The notes: generated from the letters alone by a model not told the origin. Positions 46,847 through 58,225 are shown, counted from the stretch's first letter. The stretch is DNA of 64,000 bases from Syngnathus acus (GCF_901709675.1 NC_051094.1:18452501-18516500), one strand, 5' to 3'. Program-made: numbers and translations.

Positions 46847-47276
46847 TGTTGATATATTGCCTGAATAGCATAACGACCCTTAAGGAACTGTTTAATGCAT
46901 GCCTGACGTTATTCTAATTCACGGACACGGCCCAAGGTGTCTAAGAATGTTTTGTACTTGATTATATCTTATGTTTTGATTAATGCTTGATGTGACGTCG
47001 TATTTTGCCTAATGCTTAGACGCCAACCTTGGATTACTATTGAATGTTCTGGACAGAAAGAAAATGTTTTGACTAATAATGAAAACTACGGTCGGAAGCA
47101 TAATTTAACTAAGAATGTGACAAACAAATGCATGGTAAGTGGTCCGTACAAAATGACAAAAATGGACGGATGACGAATGGACACTTCGGGAGTAAATTGG
47201 ATAACAGGTGATTGGCTCTGGCTTTTGCCGTGAGGTGCGGACAGCGCGCTTCCCAAATTGTGGACCAAATACAACA
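46847..47276 (+). mobile_element. LTR-like block, shorter copy
   Basis: 430 bp, TGTTGATATATTGCCTG to ACAACA. It matches both ends of 41655-42660 with about 520 bp of the middle absent. Confidence 0.62.
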
Positions 47277-47898
47277 TTTTGATTGGCGAATATAAAAACA
47301 AGGAATAAAACACCAGACAAGTTATAACATACCGTATATTTCGGACTAAAAGTCGCTCCGTAATATACGTCGCATTAGCCATAAAATGCACAATAAAATG
47401 AAAAAACATATATAAGTCGCTCCAGAGTATAAGTTGCATTTTGGGGGAAATTTATTCGACAAAATCCAACACCAAGAACGGACATGAACGAGGAACAACA
47501 GGCTAAACGATGTGTATGCTAACGTGACATAAACACAAACGAAAAGCTGAGAAGTGAGAACAGGCCTGACGTAACATTCAGAGTTATTCAAATAACTATT
47601 ACATAAATAACACGTTTATAAAACCATCTGTGTCACTCCAATTCATTAAATCCATCGATCGTCCTTTATGTAAACGATGCCACGTATGCGCCGCTGACGT
47701 CGGACTCGTCGTGAGTTGCAGTTCTAAATATTCCACAGACCCATATAACGATATCTAAATTATATATCAAATAACTATCATGTAAACAACAATATTATCA
47801 AACCATCTGTGTCACTACAAATCATTAAATCCATCCATCAAATTCCTCGTCCTTTGTCAACAACGCCGCGCGTGCGCCGCTGGTGTCAGCCTCGTCGT

Positions 47899-50800
47899 TA
47901 GAATAGAATAGAATAGATAGAATAGATCTTTATTTGTCATTGTCACATGTACAACGAAATTTAAAAAGTGCCAACCGATCCGCGCATGCGATAAAAAATA
48001 AATAGAATAAAAAGATAAAAAAAACAAGCTAAAAACCCACAGAAGAACATACACAGACATAATCATTTACGTTTAGCTGCATTCAATGTGACTACCGCTG
48101 TAGGGTAAAAACTGTTGGCGAATCTGCTAGTCCTCGACCTAATTAATCTGTAGCGTCTGCCTGATGGCAACAGTTCGAAAAGGGAGTGGCCAGGGTGGGA
48201 AGTGTCCTTCAGAATGTTCTGTGATTTTTTGAGACAGCGGGTTCTGTGTAGGTCTTCCAGTGTGGGGAGAGGGCAGCCAATGATCTTCTGTGCTGTGTTG
48301 ATGACCCCTTGGAGCTTTTTCCTCTGAGCAGCAGTGCAGCTGGAGTACCAAACACATATACAGTACGTTAAAGTGCTTTCTATGGAGCAGCGATAGAAGG
48401 ACACCAGCAGTCTCTGTGTAATGCTGTGCCTCCTCAGCACCCTTAAAAAGTAGAGTCTCTGCTGGGCCTTTTTAAGCAGCTCAGAGGTGTTCACGCCCCA
48501 GGTGAAGTCCTCCTCGATGTGGACTCCCAGGTAGCGGAAGGAGGACACCCTCTTCACACAGACCCCGTCGATGATAAGTGGTGGAATGTCCATTTTATTT
48601 TTCCTCCTAAAATCAATGACCAGTTCTTGGGTTTTAGCCGTGTTTAGGAGCAGATTGTTCTCTCCGCACCACTCCGATAGCTGGACCACTTCGTCCCTGT
48701 AGGCAGACTCATCCCCCTTTGAGATGAGCCCCACCACGGTTGTGTCATCCGCAAATTTCACGATGGTGTTGCTGCGGTGGGCGGGGGTGCATGCATGTGT
48801 GTAGAGCGTGTAAAGCAATGGGCTCAGTATGCAGCCCTGTGGGGAGCCGGTACCAAGACTGAGAGGAGTGGATGTATGACGGCCCACTTTCACCCTCTGG
48901 CTGCGACCCGTCAGGAAGCTCTTAATCCACCTGCAAGTATTATGTGGAAGTCCCAGGCCCTCCAGTATGTCCACCAGTCTGTGGGGGAGGATGGTGTTAA
49001 AAGCAGAGCTAAAGTCCACGAAGAGCATCCGCACATAGCTCCCCGGCTGCTCCAGGTGGGATAGTGCAGCGTGGAGGGCTGTAGCTACTGCGTCCTCTGT
49101 GGATCTATTTGCCCTGTAGGCAAACTGGTGGGGGTCAAAACCTCTGAACAGGAGTGCTGTGATGTGACCTCGTACCAGCTTTTCAAAGCACTTCATGACC
49201 ACCGGGGTGAGTGCGACTGGCCGGTAGTCATTGAGGCTGGTGATGTGGCGTTTCTTGGGCAGGGGGACTATAGTGGAGGATTTTAAACAGGATGGGACGG
49301 TGGACTCGGTAAGGGACTGGTTGAAAATCTTTGTGAAGACTCCAGCCAGCTGATCTGCGCAGTCCTTCAGGACACGCCCAGTGACGCCGTCAGGACCCGC
49401 AGCCTTCCTCGAGTTGATGGTCCGCAGCGTGCGCCTCACCTCGTGCTCCTTCACTGTGAGGGTGAAGCTGCTGCGGTCTGTGGGATGTGATGTGGCCGCT
49501 TCAGGTGGCTCGGACTCGAACCGGGCAAAGAAGGTATTGAGGACCTCTGCCAGTGAGGCGTCCCCTTCAGCAGCTCCGATGGTGGTTCTGTAGTTGGTGA
49601 GATGCTGGACTCCCTGCCACACCTGCTTGCTGTTGTTGCTGTCCAGGTGATCCTCAATCCTCTTCTTGTAGGCAAGCTGGGCCTCTCTGATGCCTCTCCT
49701 CAGGTTGGCTCTGGCTGTGCTGTAGAGAGCCCCGTCCTCAGACCTGAGGGACAGGGCGGTGTCCCTCTCCTTCAGCAGCCGAAAGACCTCCCGGGTCATC
49801 CAGGGCTTCTGGTTGGGGTATATCCGTATAGGTTTGTCCACTGTGACAGTGTCTGTGCAGTGCTTGATATAACACAGAACACTGTCTGTGAACACGTTCA
49901 AGTCCCGGTGTTCGAAGATGTCCCAGTTAGTCCTGTCGAAGCAGTCCTGCAACTGCTGAGAGGCGTCATCAGGCCAGGTTTTAACAGTTTTAGTGATGAT
50001 AGGAGCTGATTTCCTGATGGTGGTATATGCCGGGATTAATAGCAGTGACATATGGTCAGACTGGCCCAGGTGAGGTAGCTGTTTTGCCCTGTAGCCTAGC
50101 TTGATGTTGGAGTAGACCTTGTCCAGAGTGTTAACTCCTCTAGTGGCACATTTAACATGCTGATGGAAACTAGGGAGTGCTGCTTTCAAATCTACATGAT
50201 TAAAGTCCCCTGCCATGATGTGGACTGCGTCAGGATATCTGCTCAGCTGGCTGCTAATACTGCCATGTAATAGTCCAATAGCTAGCTTAGCATTAGCCTC
50301 CGGAGGTATGTAAACAACAGTCGTCATGACTACGGTAAATTCACGAGGGAGGTAAAAGGGCCTGCATTTAATAGTCACGTACTCCAGGTCCGGGCAGCAG
50401 TGACTGTCTACAGTCACCATATTAGTACACCAGTTGTTATTGACGTACATACAGAGCCCCCCCCCCCCCCCCCCCTTGCTCTTACCGGAGTTCTCAGTCC
50501 TGTCATGACGCTGTGTGGTGTATCCTGCTAGCTCGATAGCAGAGTCCGGTATGAGTGGATGAAGCCAGGTTTCGGTGATCAGTACCATGCAGCAGTCCTT
50601 CACGGTCTGGTTCGCAGACATCTGTAGCCTTAGTTCATCCATTTTGTTAGCAAGAGACCTGGCGTTGGTAAGAAACAGGCTAGGGAGCGGTGGTTTGAAC
50701 GGCTGCTTCCGTAGCCTGGTTAGCGCGCCGGCCCTGCAGCCTCGTTTTTGCCTCGTCTCTCTGCGCTGCCTCCGCTTCCTCCCAGCGGGGATGGTGATCC

Positions 50801-51090
50801 AAGGGGAGCCGGGGCGCCTGATGATATCCTCCGGTATGTTTTTCGAGCGGTGAAACTCCGCTGCAACACTCAACTCGCAGCAAACACCTATCCTGAGGAG
50901 CTCCTGCCGGTTGTATGACCGACATACAGTGGGTACAAACACTAACAAAAAACAAACAATGCGTAGATCGGGAGAGCACTGAGCCGCTGCAACTGCGCGC
51001 GCCGCCATCTTTCCGTAGTCCGCCATCTTACCACCCTGGTCCACCAACACCGCATCACTGGCCACACCGCATCACTGGCCTGTTATTCCA
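47899..51090 (-). mobile_element. Rex1-like LINE, apparently full length
   Basis: One long ORF, then a short 3' UTR with AATAAAGATCTATTCTATC and an (ATTCT)n tail at 47899-47931. The 5' boundary lies between 51066 and about 51090. It interrupts a tandem unit of the host MITE (CTCGTCGT at the left, TTATTCCACAGA at the right) with a small target deletion. Confidence 0.88.
48063..51065 (-). CDS. LINE ORF: endonuclease plus reverse transcriptase, intact
   Basis: A 1000-aa open frame. It nicks the target and copies its RNA by target-primed reverse transcription. An APE-type endonuclease covers about residues 130-370: TNARSLANKMDEL, LITETWLHP, VVYIPPEA, AGDFNHVDL and GQSDHMSLLL, so the Asn, Glu, Asp and Ser-Asp-His positions are all there. 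RT covers about 520-800: INSRKAAGPDGVTG, LNDYRPVALTPVVMKCFEKL, FAYRANRSTEDAV, GSPQGCILSPLLYTLYTH and the catalytic FADDTTVVGL. The C-terminal domain ends with SLFELLPSGRRYRLIRSRTS. No stop or frameshift. A 19-C run (50457-50475) encodes a Gly-rich loop (SKGGGGGGLC) that is three Gly longer than in the copy at 19023-21345. I kept the first ATG; the true start could be further in. Group: CR1/Rex1, by resemblance. Confidence 0.9.
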   Translation of the reverse strand: MASDAVLVDQGGKMADYGKMAARAVAAAQCSPDLRIVCFLLVFVPTVCRSYNRQELLRIGVCCELSVAAEFHRSKNIPEDIIRRPGSPWITIPAGRKRRQRRETRQKRGCRAGALTRLRKQPFKPPLPSLFLTNARSLANKMDELRLQMSANQTVKDCCMVLITETWLHPLIPDSAIELAGYTTQRHDRTENSGKSKGGGGGGLCMYVNNNWCTNMVTVDSHCCPDLEYVTIKCRPFYLPREFTVVMTTVVYIPPEANAKLAIGLLHGSISSQLSRYPDAVHIMAGDFNHVDLKAALPSFHQHVKCATRGVNTLDKVYSNIKLGYRAKQLPHLGQSDHMSLLLIPAYTTIRKSAPIITKTVKTWPDDASQQLQDCFDRTNWDIFEHRDLNVFTDSVLCYIKHCTDTVTVDKPIRIYPNQKPWMTREVFRLLKERDTALSLRSEDGALYSTARANLRRGIREAQLAYKKRIEDHLDSNNSKQVWQGVQHLTNYRTTIGAAEGDASLAEVLNTFFARFESEPPEAATSHPTDRSSFTLTVKEHEVRRTLRTINSRKAAGPDGVTGRVLKDCADQLAGVFTKIFNQSLTESTVPSCLKSSTIVPLPKKRHITSLNDYRPVALTPVVMKCFEKLVRGHITALLFRGFDPHQFAYRANRSTEDAVATALHAALSHLEQPGSYVRMLFVDFSSAFNTILPHRLVDILEGLGLPHNTCRWIKSFLTGRSQRVKVGRHTSTPLSLGTGSPQGCILSPLLYTLYTHACTPAHRSNTIVKFADDTTVVGLISKGDESAYRDEVVQLSEWCGENNLLLNTAKTQELVIDFRRKNKMDIPPLIIDGVCVKRVSSFRYLGVHIEEDFTWGVNTSELLKKAQQRLYFLRVLRRHSITQRLLVSFYRCSIESTLTYCICVWYSSCTAAQRKKLQGVINTAQKIIGCPLPTLEDLHRTRCLKKSQNILKDTSHPGHSLFELLPSGRRYRLIRSRTSRFANSFYPTAVVTLNAAKRK

Positions 51091-51294
51091 CAGATCTAGT
51101 ATATAACTATATTGTAGCGTTAACAAAGTACCAAGAAAGACGTGGGTTTGGTAAATGGCGCTTTATTTAACAAAACAAGAGTTCAACGAGCCAACAACTA
51201 CTGAACTGTAACGATAAAAACATATCCAAGTTGCTACACGAAATAAAATATATCAAATAACTATAACATAAATAGTTCACCGCCACACGGCCCC

Positions 51295-51586
51295 AAGCAC
51301 CGGCGTCGACTTCCAGGCGTGTGGCGGCGTGGATTTCCATCCCCGGAGGTGGCACTTCCAGCCACGGAGGTGGCTGGGACTTCTGTAGAGTAGGATCGGG
51401 CGTGCGTAGGAGCAGTGTCTGACCCCCATCCACCGTCCCCGGACAGCCAGCTGCCGAGCGGTGGCCCCCGACTTCCAGCCACGGAGGTGGAAGAGAGCTC
51501 CGTAGAATAGGACCGGGCGTGCGTAAAAGCCATGTCCGAGCCCCATCCACCGTCCCCGGACAGCCACCCGGCCGAGCGCCGGCCCC
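51295..51586. repeat. GC-rich minisatellite, left part
   Basis: Units of about 125-140 bp with CGACTTCCAGCCACGGAGGT, GGGCGTGCGTA and CCCATCCACCGTCCCCGGAC. It continues at 53931-54000 beyond the LTR insertion. Confidence 0.85.
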
Positions 51587-52691
51587 TGTCAATCGTGCAC
51601 TTATCTGATGTAAGTGACCGGCTCTCCGTTTAAAGGGTAAAATTCTGTACTTTAGCCCCTCTGCAGTAACGCAGTCTGTAGGGAAGACGAGAATTGATTT
51701 AAGCCGGTACGGAAAGAAGATTCGTTCCGAGTCTAGCCGCTGTTCAGGTAACTAATCTATTGTTAGATTAATTCCATCATTTCCGGACGCCAGTCCCGCT
51801 GAAATCAAAGAAACCCGAGGGTTGAGTAACTACTTTGTCGAGAACCAGGATCTCCTCGATCGCGGCCGTTTCAGCGGCTCTCCTTTCCTATTAAGATTGT
51901 TGCTTTTGTTATCCGCTCGGAATAGTTTAGCTGTCTTTGTTAAGACCGCGGGAACTCGTTTATTTTCACTAGCGTACACTCACACTAGCTGAGTTTAAAT
52001 TAACGGTTTCGAACCAGATTCTGACACTCCCTGATGTCAAGGATTAAAGCTGTCTTCGTTTAAAAAAGAAATGAATGGTTTAAAGTATGACTATGATAGA
52101 GAAACAAAAGAGATTTAAAGCATAAAAGATCAAAATAATCATTAATCGAAATTAAATGATTATAAAGTAGAAATTAAATGAATAAGCAAGAAAGAGAATT
52201 ACAAGTTTCAATTGTTCGAACAACTAACAATAATTTCCACTCACCATTCTCAATAGAGCAAATTTATTCAGTCTCGAAGTTCTCTCGATTGAAAACTCAA
52301 AAATATAGTAAAGAAGGGTAAGAGGCTAGCGGTCTAAAATGCTGTTTGGTGGAAAAGTCGAGTAATCAGTTCTCCTTGTTCCAAAATCCGAATTCTGTTT
52401 AAAAGAACAGGCTGGCCTAAAAAATGGAGATGACGACGCCCTAAAAATAGCTCCTCTCTCCTGCACCGAGGTCTGGATCTCCTAGCCTGTCTTTGAGCTT
52501 AAAATTTGACTAAGTCCAATTTGAAGATCGTATAAATTCATCTTAACGGACCTAGGGTTGATCTCAGAAAGAATGAAATCTATCTTTGTCTAATCGGCGT
52601 TCTCAACCCACGGCAGTAGCCGCAGGGGCCATACCCCTGACGGGGAAAGCCCACCGGGCGAGAGAGAGCGATGCTCTTTGTCTGAACGAAC

Positions 52692-52700
52692 CTTTTATAC
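52692..52700 (-). promoter_or_regulatory. TATA box of the large LTR
   Basis: TATAAAAGG on the minus strand, upstream of the AATAAA at 52268-52263. Functional status is inferred from position only. Confidence 0.5.
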
Positions 52701-53009
52701 CAGTCCAGTTCGTGGGTACTATGCCTGCTTGGTCACGTACCAGTTTTTTTTCCATGACGTCATACATTGGCCTCAGATGACCCAAATGCTTCCAGAATAG
52801 ACTGCACCTGCATCTCAGCCGGTCTCAACCGGATTCAACCAGATGAGGTGACCATGTTCTCACGGAAGTAACAGTTTTCTCAGGGATGCTTCATCCTGTT
52901 TCCCACTCCCAAATCTTGTCAACTGTCCATCAACGTGACATTTGCAAATGTTTTTCCTCTGACTTGCGTTCCGTCAAACAGCCTTTTGTTTAGGCTTCAA
53001 CTGGATGAA

Positions 53010-53560
53010 TGTGACCGAGGTCACGCTCATATGTGGGACTTCAGTCTTCCACCACTTAGTATCACCATTAACCCTTTCCGCCTCCTTGTCTTCGCTCACA
53101 TTCATACATTCATGTGTAAATGGAACATTAATATTACATACATGTTTGATACTGATCAAACATCGTGACAATACTAACACATACTTTCACAATAATCAAT
53201 TTAACACAATCATAACTATAATCGTGGATTCTCTTAGTTAGCAGGTTAAAACACTCAAGCATCTTCAAAACGTATTTTGACAAGCTGGTGACCTCTAGGT
53301 CAAGCTCAAGCGTGGGATTGCAGTCTTCCACCCACGGTATCACTGTCAGCCCTTTGTCCTTACTCAGCTATTAATAATTCATGTGTAAATGAAACATCAG
53401 TGCTATGATGCTGCTCGAGTTGCAAAACAAAATAAAATAAAGTACATTGCAGCTTACTCTGTGATTAACATGTCTCATTCTCATTACCTAACGATGACCA
53501 TGGGCTTCCCTAGTTAGCAAATTAAAATATTCAAGCAGTTTCAAAGTATATTATAGCAAA
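53010..53560. repeat. Two diverged ~279-bp direct repeats in the LTR U3
   Basis: GTGACCGAGGTCACGCTC (53010) and GTGACCTCTAGGTCAAGCTC (53289) start the copies. Shared internal markers are CAGTCTTCCACC, TTCATGTGTAAATG and AGTTAGCA. Confidence 0.78.
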
Positions 53561-53930
53561 ACAAAATAATATAACATAATCCAAAATTGTGTGTTGCTGT
53601 GCTTCAGAACAAGTCTTCATCTAATCGATGACTTTTTAAACTATTAATTTACTATGTTAGGTCAATCTGACTTTGGCAACATCTTCTGGTGAAATTTGGA
53701 ACGGGAATGGAGGTTTACTGGTTCAACCAACAAATTCCCCTTTACCAATTTTAACAATCGTTGATTTTGAAGAACTAACTTTTAAGTAACCCCTACTCAG
53801 GCCCCCTTCTTTAGGTCCTCCATGTCAAGCTTTGAAATTTGGAATTTCATCTTAGCCAATTCGTCCGGGCCAAATCCAATACACACTCACACACCATCTT
53901 TTACCATCCTATCCACCATGTAACTCAACA

Positions 53931-54000
53931 CCCCCGACTTCCATCCTCGGAGGTGAAAGAGAGCTCCGTAGAGTTGGACCGGGCGTGCGTAAAAGCCATA
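53931..54000. repeat. GC-rich minisatellite, right part
   Basis: CGACTTCCATCCTCGGAGGT to GGGCGTGCGTAAAAGCCA, a continuation of 51471-51534. Confidence 0.8.
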
Positions 54001-54346
54001 ATAGTTTTTCAAACCTTCTGTGTCACTCCAAATCATTAAATCCTTCAAACTCTTCGTCCTCCATGTAACTTACAAACAAAGCCGCTAATGATGCCGGTTG
54101 TACGTGGGGCCCTTCGTCATCTTCGTCATCCCGTGATCGAATCTTTGTACTTTATGTAAACAACCACCGCGCCGCTGACGTCAATTGCAGTTCAAATTAC
54201 AGTAATCCGATGCTACATTGCGGTTTGTTTATCGCGGTTTCACTTTTTTTCTTTTTTTTTTGAATTTTGAAAATTTGTGAAAAAATTCACATATAAGTCG
54301 CGCCTCAGTATAAGTCGCCCCTCCACCCAAACTATGAAAAACACGG

Positions 54347-54875
54347 TAAATGTTTATTAAAATAATAATAATAATAATAATAATAAAAAGTACATCTCAA
54401 ACCAGCAATTTAATGTGAAACTGCATTCGATATATTGGATCACAATATTTAGGCATATGTATGCATACACGTTATTTTATAACCGACTATAAGTAAATCG
54501 TAAATCTACATTCTGGCTTTAATAGTTTACGCTAGGAGACGCAACACGTCCACTGACTGATCCGTTGATGCACGGAAAGGCAGTTCACCCATTGACTCGT
54601 TCGCAAACGGGAAAGTCAGGATTCGTTCCCTCACTGATCCGTTCTCGCGATGAACTGGAAATGCAAATCACTCACTCACTGATACGTTCACTCACAGATT
54701 CGTTCGTTGGTGAACGGGAAATGCAATTCACGACTCGTTCGTGAAAGGGAAGTTACGTCACTGACTCGTAAAGTCCCTCCTCCATCTAACGCTCGCTGGC
54801 GCTGCTGATTGGTCGTTCACGAAGTGAGTGACAGACAGCATTGTTGCTATGCCATTGCCAGCCGACACACGTTAT
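54347..54875. repeat. 0.79-kb array, unit 2, central part
   Basis: Follows the MITE directly: AATGTTTATTAAAATAATAA, then CATCTCAAACCAGCAATTTA and the GTTC-rich region, up to GACACACGTTAT, where the gypsy element enters. Matches unit 1 at 40651-41182. Confidence 0.88.
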
Positions 54876-55385
54876 TGTCATCGTTTTAGCGATTTAGTTG
54901 ACCCACATGCAGAAAAACCAACTCAGATGTCCAGAATGAGTCAGGAGTGTTTATTGGAGGAGCTGCGGTGGAGGTAGAGCGGGATGATCGGAGCCAGGAG
55001 CACGGAGCGGGAGCAGCAATGGCGGAGCGTGTGGAGTCCAGCCAGAACGGGGTGGATCTTGGCGGTGATCGGTGGAGATAATCTACAAGCAGGATGCACA
55101 AGACTTGGTCAGAGAATTCAACGCGGCTGTGGCGGAGATCTTACTGCGGACCAGAGGATCTGGAGAACGTGGCGTCGAAGAGCAAGGCGAGAACTATGAG
55201 CGAGGAGCTAGAGGCACAACCGTGGAGAAGATCACACTGAAGGGACACTCAGGCGATGAGCAGTTGACAGCATGCTCCTTAAGAGCTCTCCTTTAACGAG
55301 CCTGATGAGTCGCACCTGGGCCCTCTGCACCCTGCTCACAGTTGGTCCCTGTGGACAAAAGAAGTATGCCACCCCGGACCCTGAC
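54876..55385 (-). mobile_element. 3' LTR of the gypsy element
   Basis: About 510 bp. Shares nearly all of its sequence with 61466-61970; visible differences are an 8-bp block (GGGAGCAG-type) present here and scattered substitutions. Confidence 0.93.
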
Positions 55386-55607
55386 CCCCCCCCCCCCTCA
55401 ACGGCCGCCCCCGGCGGCCCAGAAGAGGAAGATGGGAGTGACGACCAGTAGTCTGAGATGAGGCTAGGGTCGCAGACGTAGGAGCGGGGCACCCACGATC
55501 GGTCCTTGGGACCGTAGCCCTCCCAGTCGACGAGGTACTGCCACACACGGCCCCGCCGACGGGCGTCCACGATCCGTCGGACCGGGTAGACCGGGTCGCC
55601 ATCAAGA

Positions 55608-55925
55608 TAAGTTAAGTTAAAGTTAAAGTCCCAATGATCGTCACACACACATCTGGGTGTGGTGAAATTTGTCCTCTGCATTTAACCCATCCCCGTGTGA
55701 TTTTAATCCATCCCCTGGGGGAGAGGGGAGCAGTGAGCAGCAGCGGTGCCGCGCTCGGGAATCAGTTGGTGATCTAACCCCCCAATTCCAACCCTTAATG
55801 CTGAGTGCCAAGCAGGGAGGCAATGGGTCCCATTTTTATAGTCTTTGGTATGACCCGGCCGGGGTTTGAACCCACAACCTTCCAGTCTCAGGGCGGACAC
55901 TCTACCACTAGGCCACTGAGCTGCG
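55608..55925 (-). mobile_element. tRNA-derived SINE (V-SINE/AFC-like) in the gypsy element
   Basis: Minus strand: A box in GGCCTAGTGGTAGAGTG, B box GGTTCAAACCCC, body with CAAAGACTATAAAAATGGG and GATTCCCGAGCGCGGCAC, tail GACTTTAACTTTAACTTAAC. It lies between the integrase C-terminus and the chromodomain. A relic is at 2106-2177. Subfamily name is by resemblance. Confidence 0.88.
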
Positions 55926-58225
55926 GGCAGGAGGTGCGGCCGGCCGGGGGGAAGAAGCGCACTGGACTCGACCGGCTTTATCTGCGAGACGTGGAAGGTG
56001 GGATGGACTCGGAGGCTCGGAGGAAGACGGAGACGGACCACCGAGGGACTAAGCACTGCCAGGATCTCATATGGCCCGATGAAGCGGGGGGCCAGTTTCC
56101 GAGACACGAACTCGAGGGGGGACATCTCGAGAGGAAAGCCAGACCTTCTGACCTGGGGAATAAAGTGGGGCAGGCGTGTGTCGTCGGTCGGCATACTTGC
56201 GGTTCTGTTCGATGGACCGGTGAAGGGCCTTGACGGCGTTGGACCGAACGTTCTTGCAGCGGCAGCGCCGTATATGGTGGCGAACAGACGTGACCGCGAT
56301 CTCCTTCTCGTCGGCTGGGAATAGCGGTTGTTGATAACCTAACGAAATCTCGAACGGGGAGAGTCCTGTGGCAGAGGAGACATGAGAATTGGGACAGGCA
56401 GATGGGACAGGCGAGAACGTATTCCCGGACGTCCTTGTGGACGGATGGCCACCAGAAGCGTCTGGTGATCAACGCGATGGTGTGGCTGGTCCCGGGATGG
56501 GCTGAGAATTTGGCCGAATGAAACCAGTTAATTAGGCGAGGACGGACTGAGGAAGGGATGTAGGTCTTTCCCCGTGGCCCCGTGCTTGGATCGGGTTCCC
56601 GTAGCTGAGCCTGAGCAACGAGCCCCTCGATATCCCAGGAGAGGGAGCCTATGGTGCAACTGGGGGGAAGGATGGGAGCTGGTTCCTTAACTGACTCGCC
56701 GGGAGCGAATTGGCGGGACAAGGCGTCTGGCTTCGTGTTCTGGGAACCTGGGCGATAAGAAATGGACAAATTAAAACGAGAGAAAAACAAGGACCAGCGA
56801 GACTGTCGAGGATTCAGGCGTTTGGCGGACTGTAGATACGACAGATTCTTGTGGTCGGTCCAGACCAGCACGGGTTGCTCAGTGCCCTCCAGCCAGTGAC
56901 GCCACTCCTCAAGCGCCAACTTAATGGCCAAACGTTCCTGGTCACCAACATCATAATTCCTCTCTGCGGGTGACAGACGTCAGGAGAAAAAGGCACAGGG
57001 GTGAAGCTTCCCATCAGAGTCCGAGCGCTGCGACAAGATAGCCCCTACTCCAATGTCGGAAGCGTCGACCTCCAGGGTAAATTGTTTGCAAGGATCTGGA
57101 TGAATCAGGATTGGTGCCTGTGAGAACTTCTCCTTTAAAGTGCTGAACGCGGCGTTGGCTTCTTGAGTCCAGGTGAATGTTGTCTTGGTAGAGGTCAAGG
57201 CTGCTAGGGGAGCGGCTGTCTGGCTGTAGTTGCGGATGAATCAGCGGTAAAAGTTGGCAAACCCGAGGAAGCGTTGTACCTGGTTGCGGTTCACAGGAAC
57301 AGGCCAGTCCAGGACGGCCTTGATCTTGTTGGGGTCGGGCCAAACTTGACCTCCCTCGAGAATGAATCCCAAGAATGTGACGGAATGTTTGTGGAACTCG
57401 CACTTCTTAGCCTTGACAAATAAGAGATTTTCCAGGAGACGCTGCAGCACCAGGCGGACATGATGGCGATGTTCGGAGAGCTTCCGTGAATAGATGAGGA
57501 TGTCATCAAGGTAGACAAAGACGAATATGTTGAGGAAGTCCTGAAGGACATCGTTGACTAAGGCCTGGAAGACTGCGGGGGCGTTGCAAAGTCCTAAAGG
57601 CGTGACAAGGTACTCGAAGTGGCCTAGCAGGGTCTTGAAAGTGGTCTTCCACTCATCTCCCTGGCAGATCCTGACCAGATGATATGCATTACGGAGGTCG
57701 AGCTTGGTGAAGATGGTGGACTCCTGGACTGGTTCAAATGCTGATGAGAGGAGAAGAGGATACCTGTTTTTGACGGTGATGAAGTTGAGGCCACGGTAGT
57801 CAATGCAAGGGCGGAGAGTCTTATCCTTCTTGCCCACAAAGAAGAAACCTGCCCCCAGGGGTGAGGAGGACGGGCGAATGATGCCAGCGGCCAGTGATTC
57901 ATTGATGTAAGCATCCATAGCTTGTCTTTCGGTGCGTGAGATATTGTAGAGTCTACTGGACGGTAGCGGGGCTCCGGGAAGAAGCTCTATGGTGCAATCA
58001 TAGGGGCGATGTGGTGGTAAAGATGAAGCCTTGCTCTTGTTAAAAACCTGTCTTAGGTCATGGTATTCACTGGGCACTTGTGAAAGATCGATCGGACCAG
58101 GTTCCTCGGGTGCTACTAGGGGCGGGCGAGATGGCACGGCAGACTGAAGACGAGGACAAGCAGGTCGTGGACCAGGACTCGATATGGCATTCTGACCAGT
58201 TGATCTGAGGGTTGTGTCTCTGGAG

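Larger units (their letters stand above)
41392..47276 (+). mobile_element. Retrovirus-like LTR insertion in the array, degenerate
   Basis: It lies exactly between the unit-2 pieces ...TTTTTATGTTTT and TTTTGATTGG, consistent with a 4-bp TSD, tttt. Related LTR-like blocks begin TGTT(T/G)ATATATTGCCTG and end CAACA at 41655-42660 and 46847-47276. The interior has a possible primer-binding site but no recognisable gag, pol or env. The stretch 41392-41654 lies outside the shared LTR, so the exact left boundary is uncertain. A hAT and a family A LTR are nested inside. Confidence 0.6.
51587..53930 (-). mobile_element. Large solo LTR, retrovirus-like, 2344 bp
   Basis: On the minus strand it begins TGTTGAGTTACATGG and ends GCACGATTGACA. 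It inserted within a minisatellite unit: left ...GGCCCC, right CCCCCGACTTCC, while an undisturbed unit at 51464 reads GGCCCCCGACTTCC. This gives a 4-bp TSD, cccc. TATAAAAGG lies at 52692-52700 and AATAAA at 52263-52268 on the minus strand, about 430 bp apart, in promoter-then-polyA order. A ~279-bp unit is duplicated in the putative U3 (53010 and 53289). No coding sequence. Confidence 0.75.
47332..54346. mobile_element. TA-target pogo-like MITE, expanded by nested insertions
   Basis: Terminal CCGTATATTTCGG at the left and AAAAACACGG at the right, with AAGTCGC-type subterminal repeats (AAAAGTCGCTCC, TAAGTCGCCCC). TA is duplicated at 47330-47331 and 54347-54348; the uninterrupted unit at about 40645 reads ATAACATAAATGTTTATT with a single TA, an empty site. 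The interior holds ~180-bp tandem units (AACCATCTGTGTCACT recurs), a LINE and an LTR. Confidence 0.8.

Noticed and set aside
51471-53999. 64-bp direct repeats as LTRs of a 2.5-kb element
   Set aside because: They are neighbouring units of one minisatellite; the true insertion edges are at 51587 and 53930 with a 4-bp TSD.
55440-55610. Host chromobox gene exon
   Set aside because: The chromodomain lies at the 3' end of a gypsy pol gene just before the LTR, the standard position in chromoviruses.
55880-55925. tRNA gene on the minus strand
   Set aside because: Same reason: it is the 5' head of a SINE with a (GTTAA)n tail.
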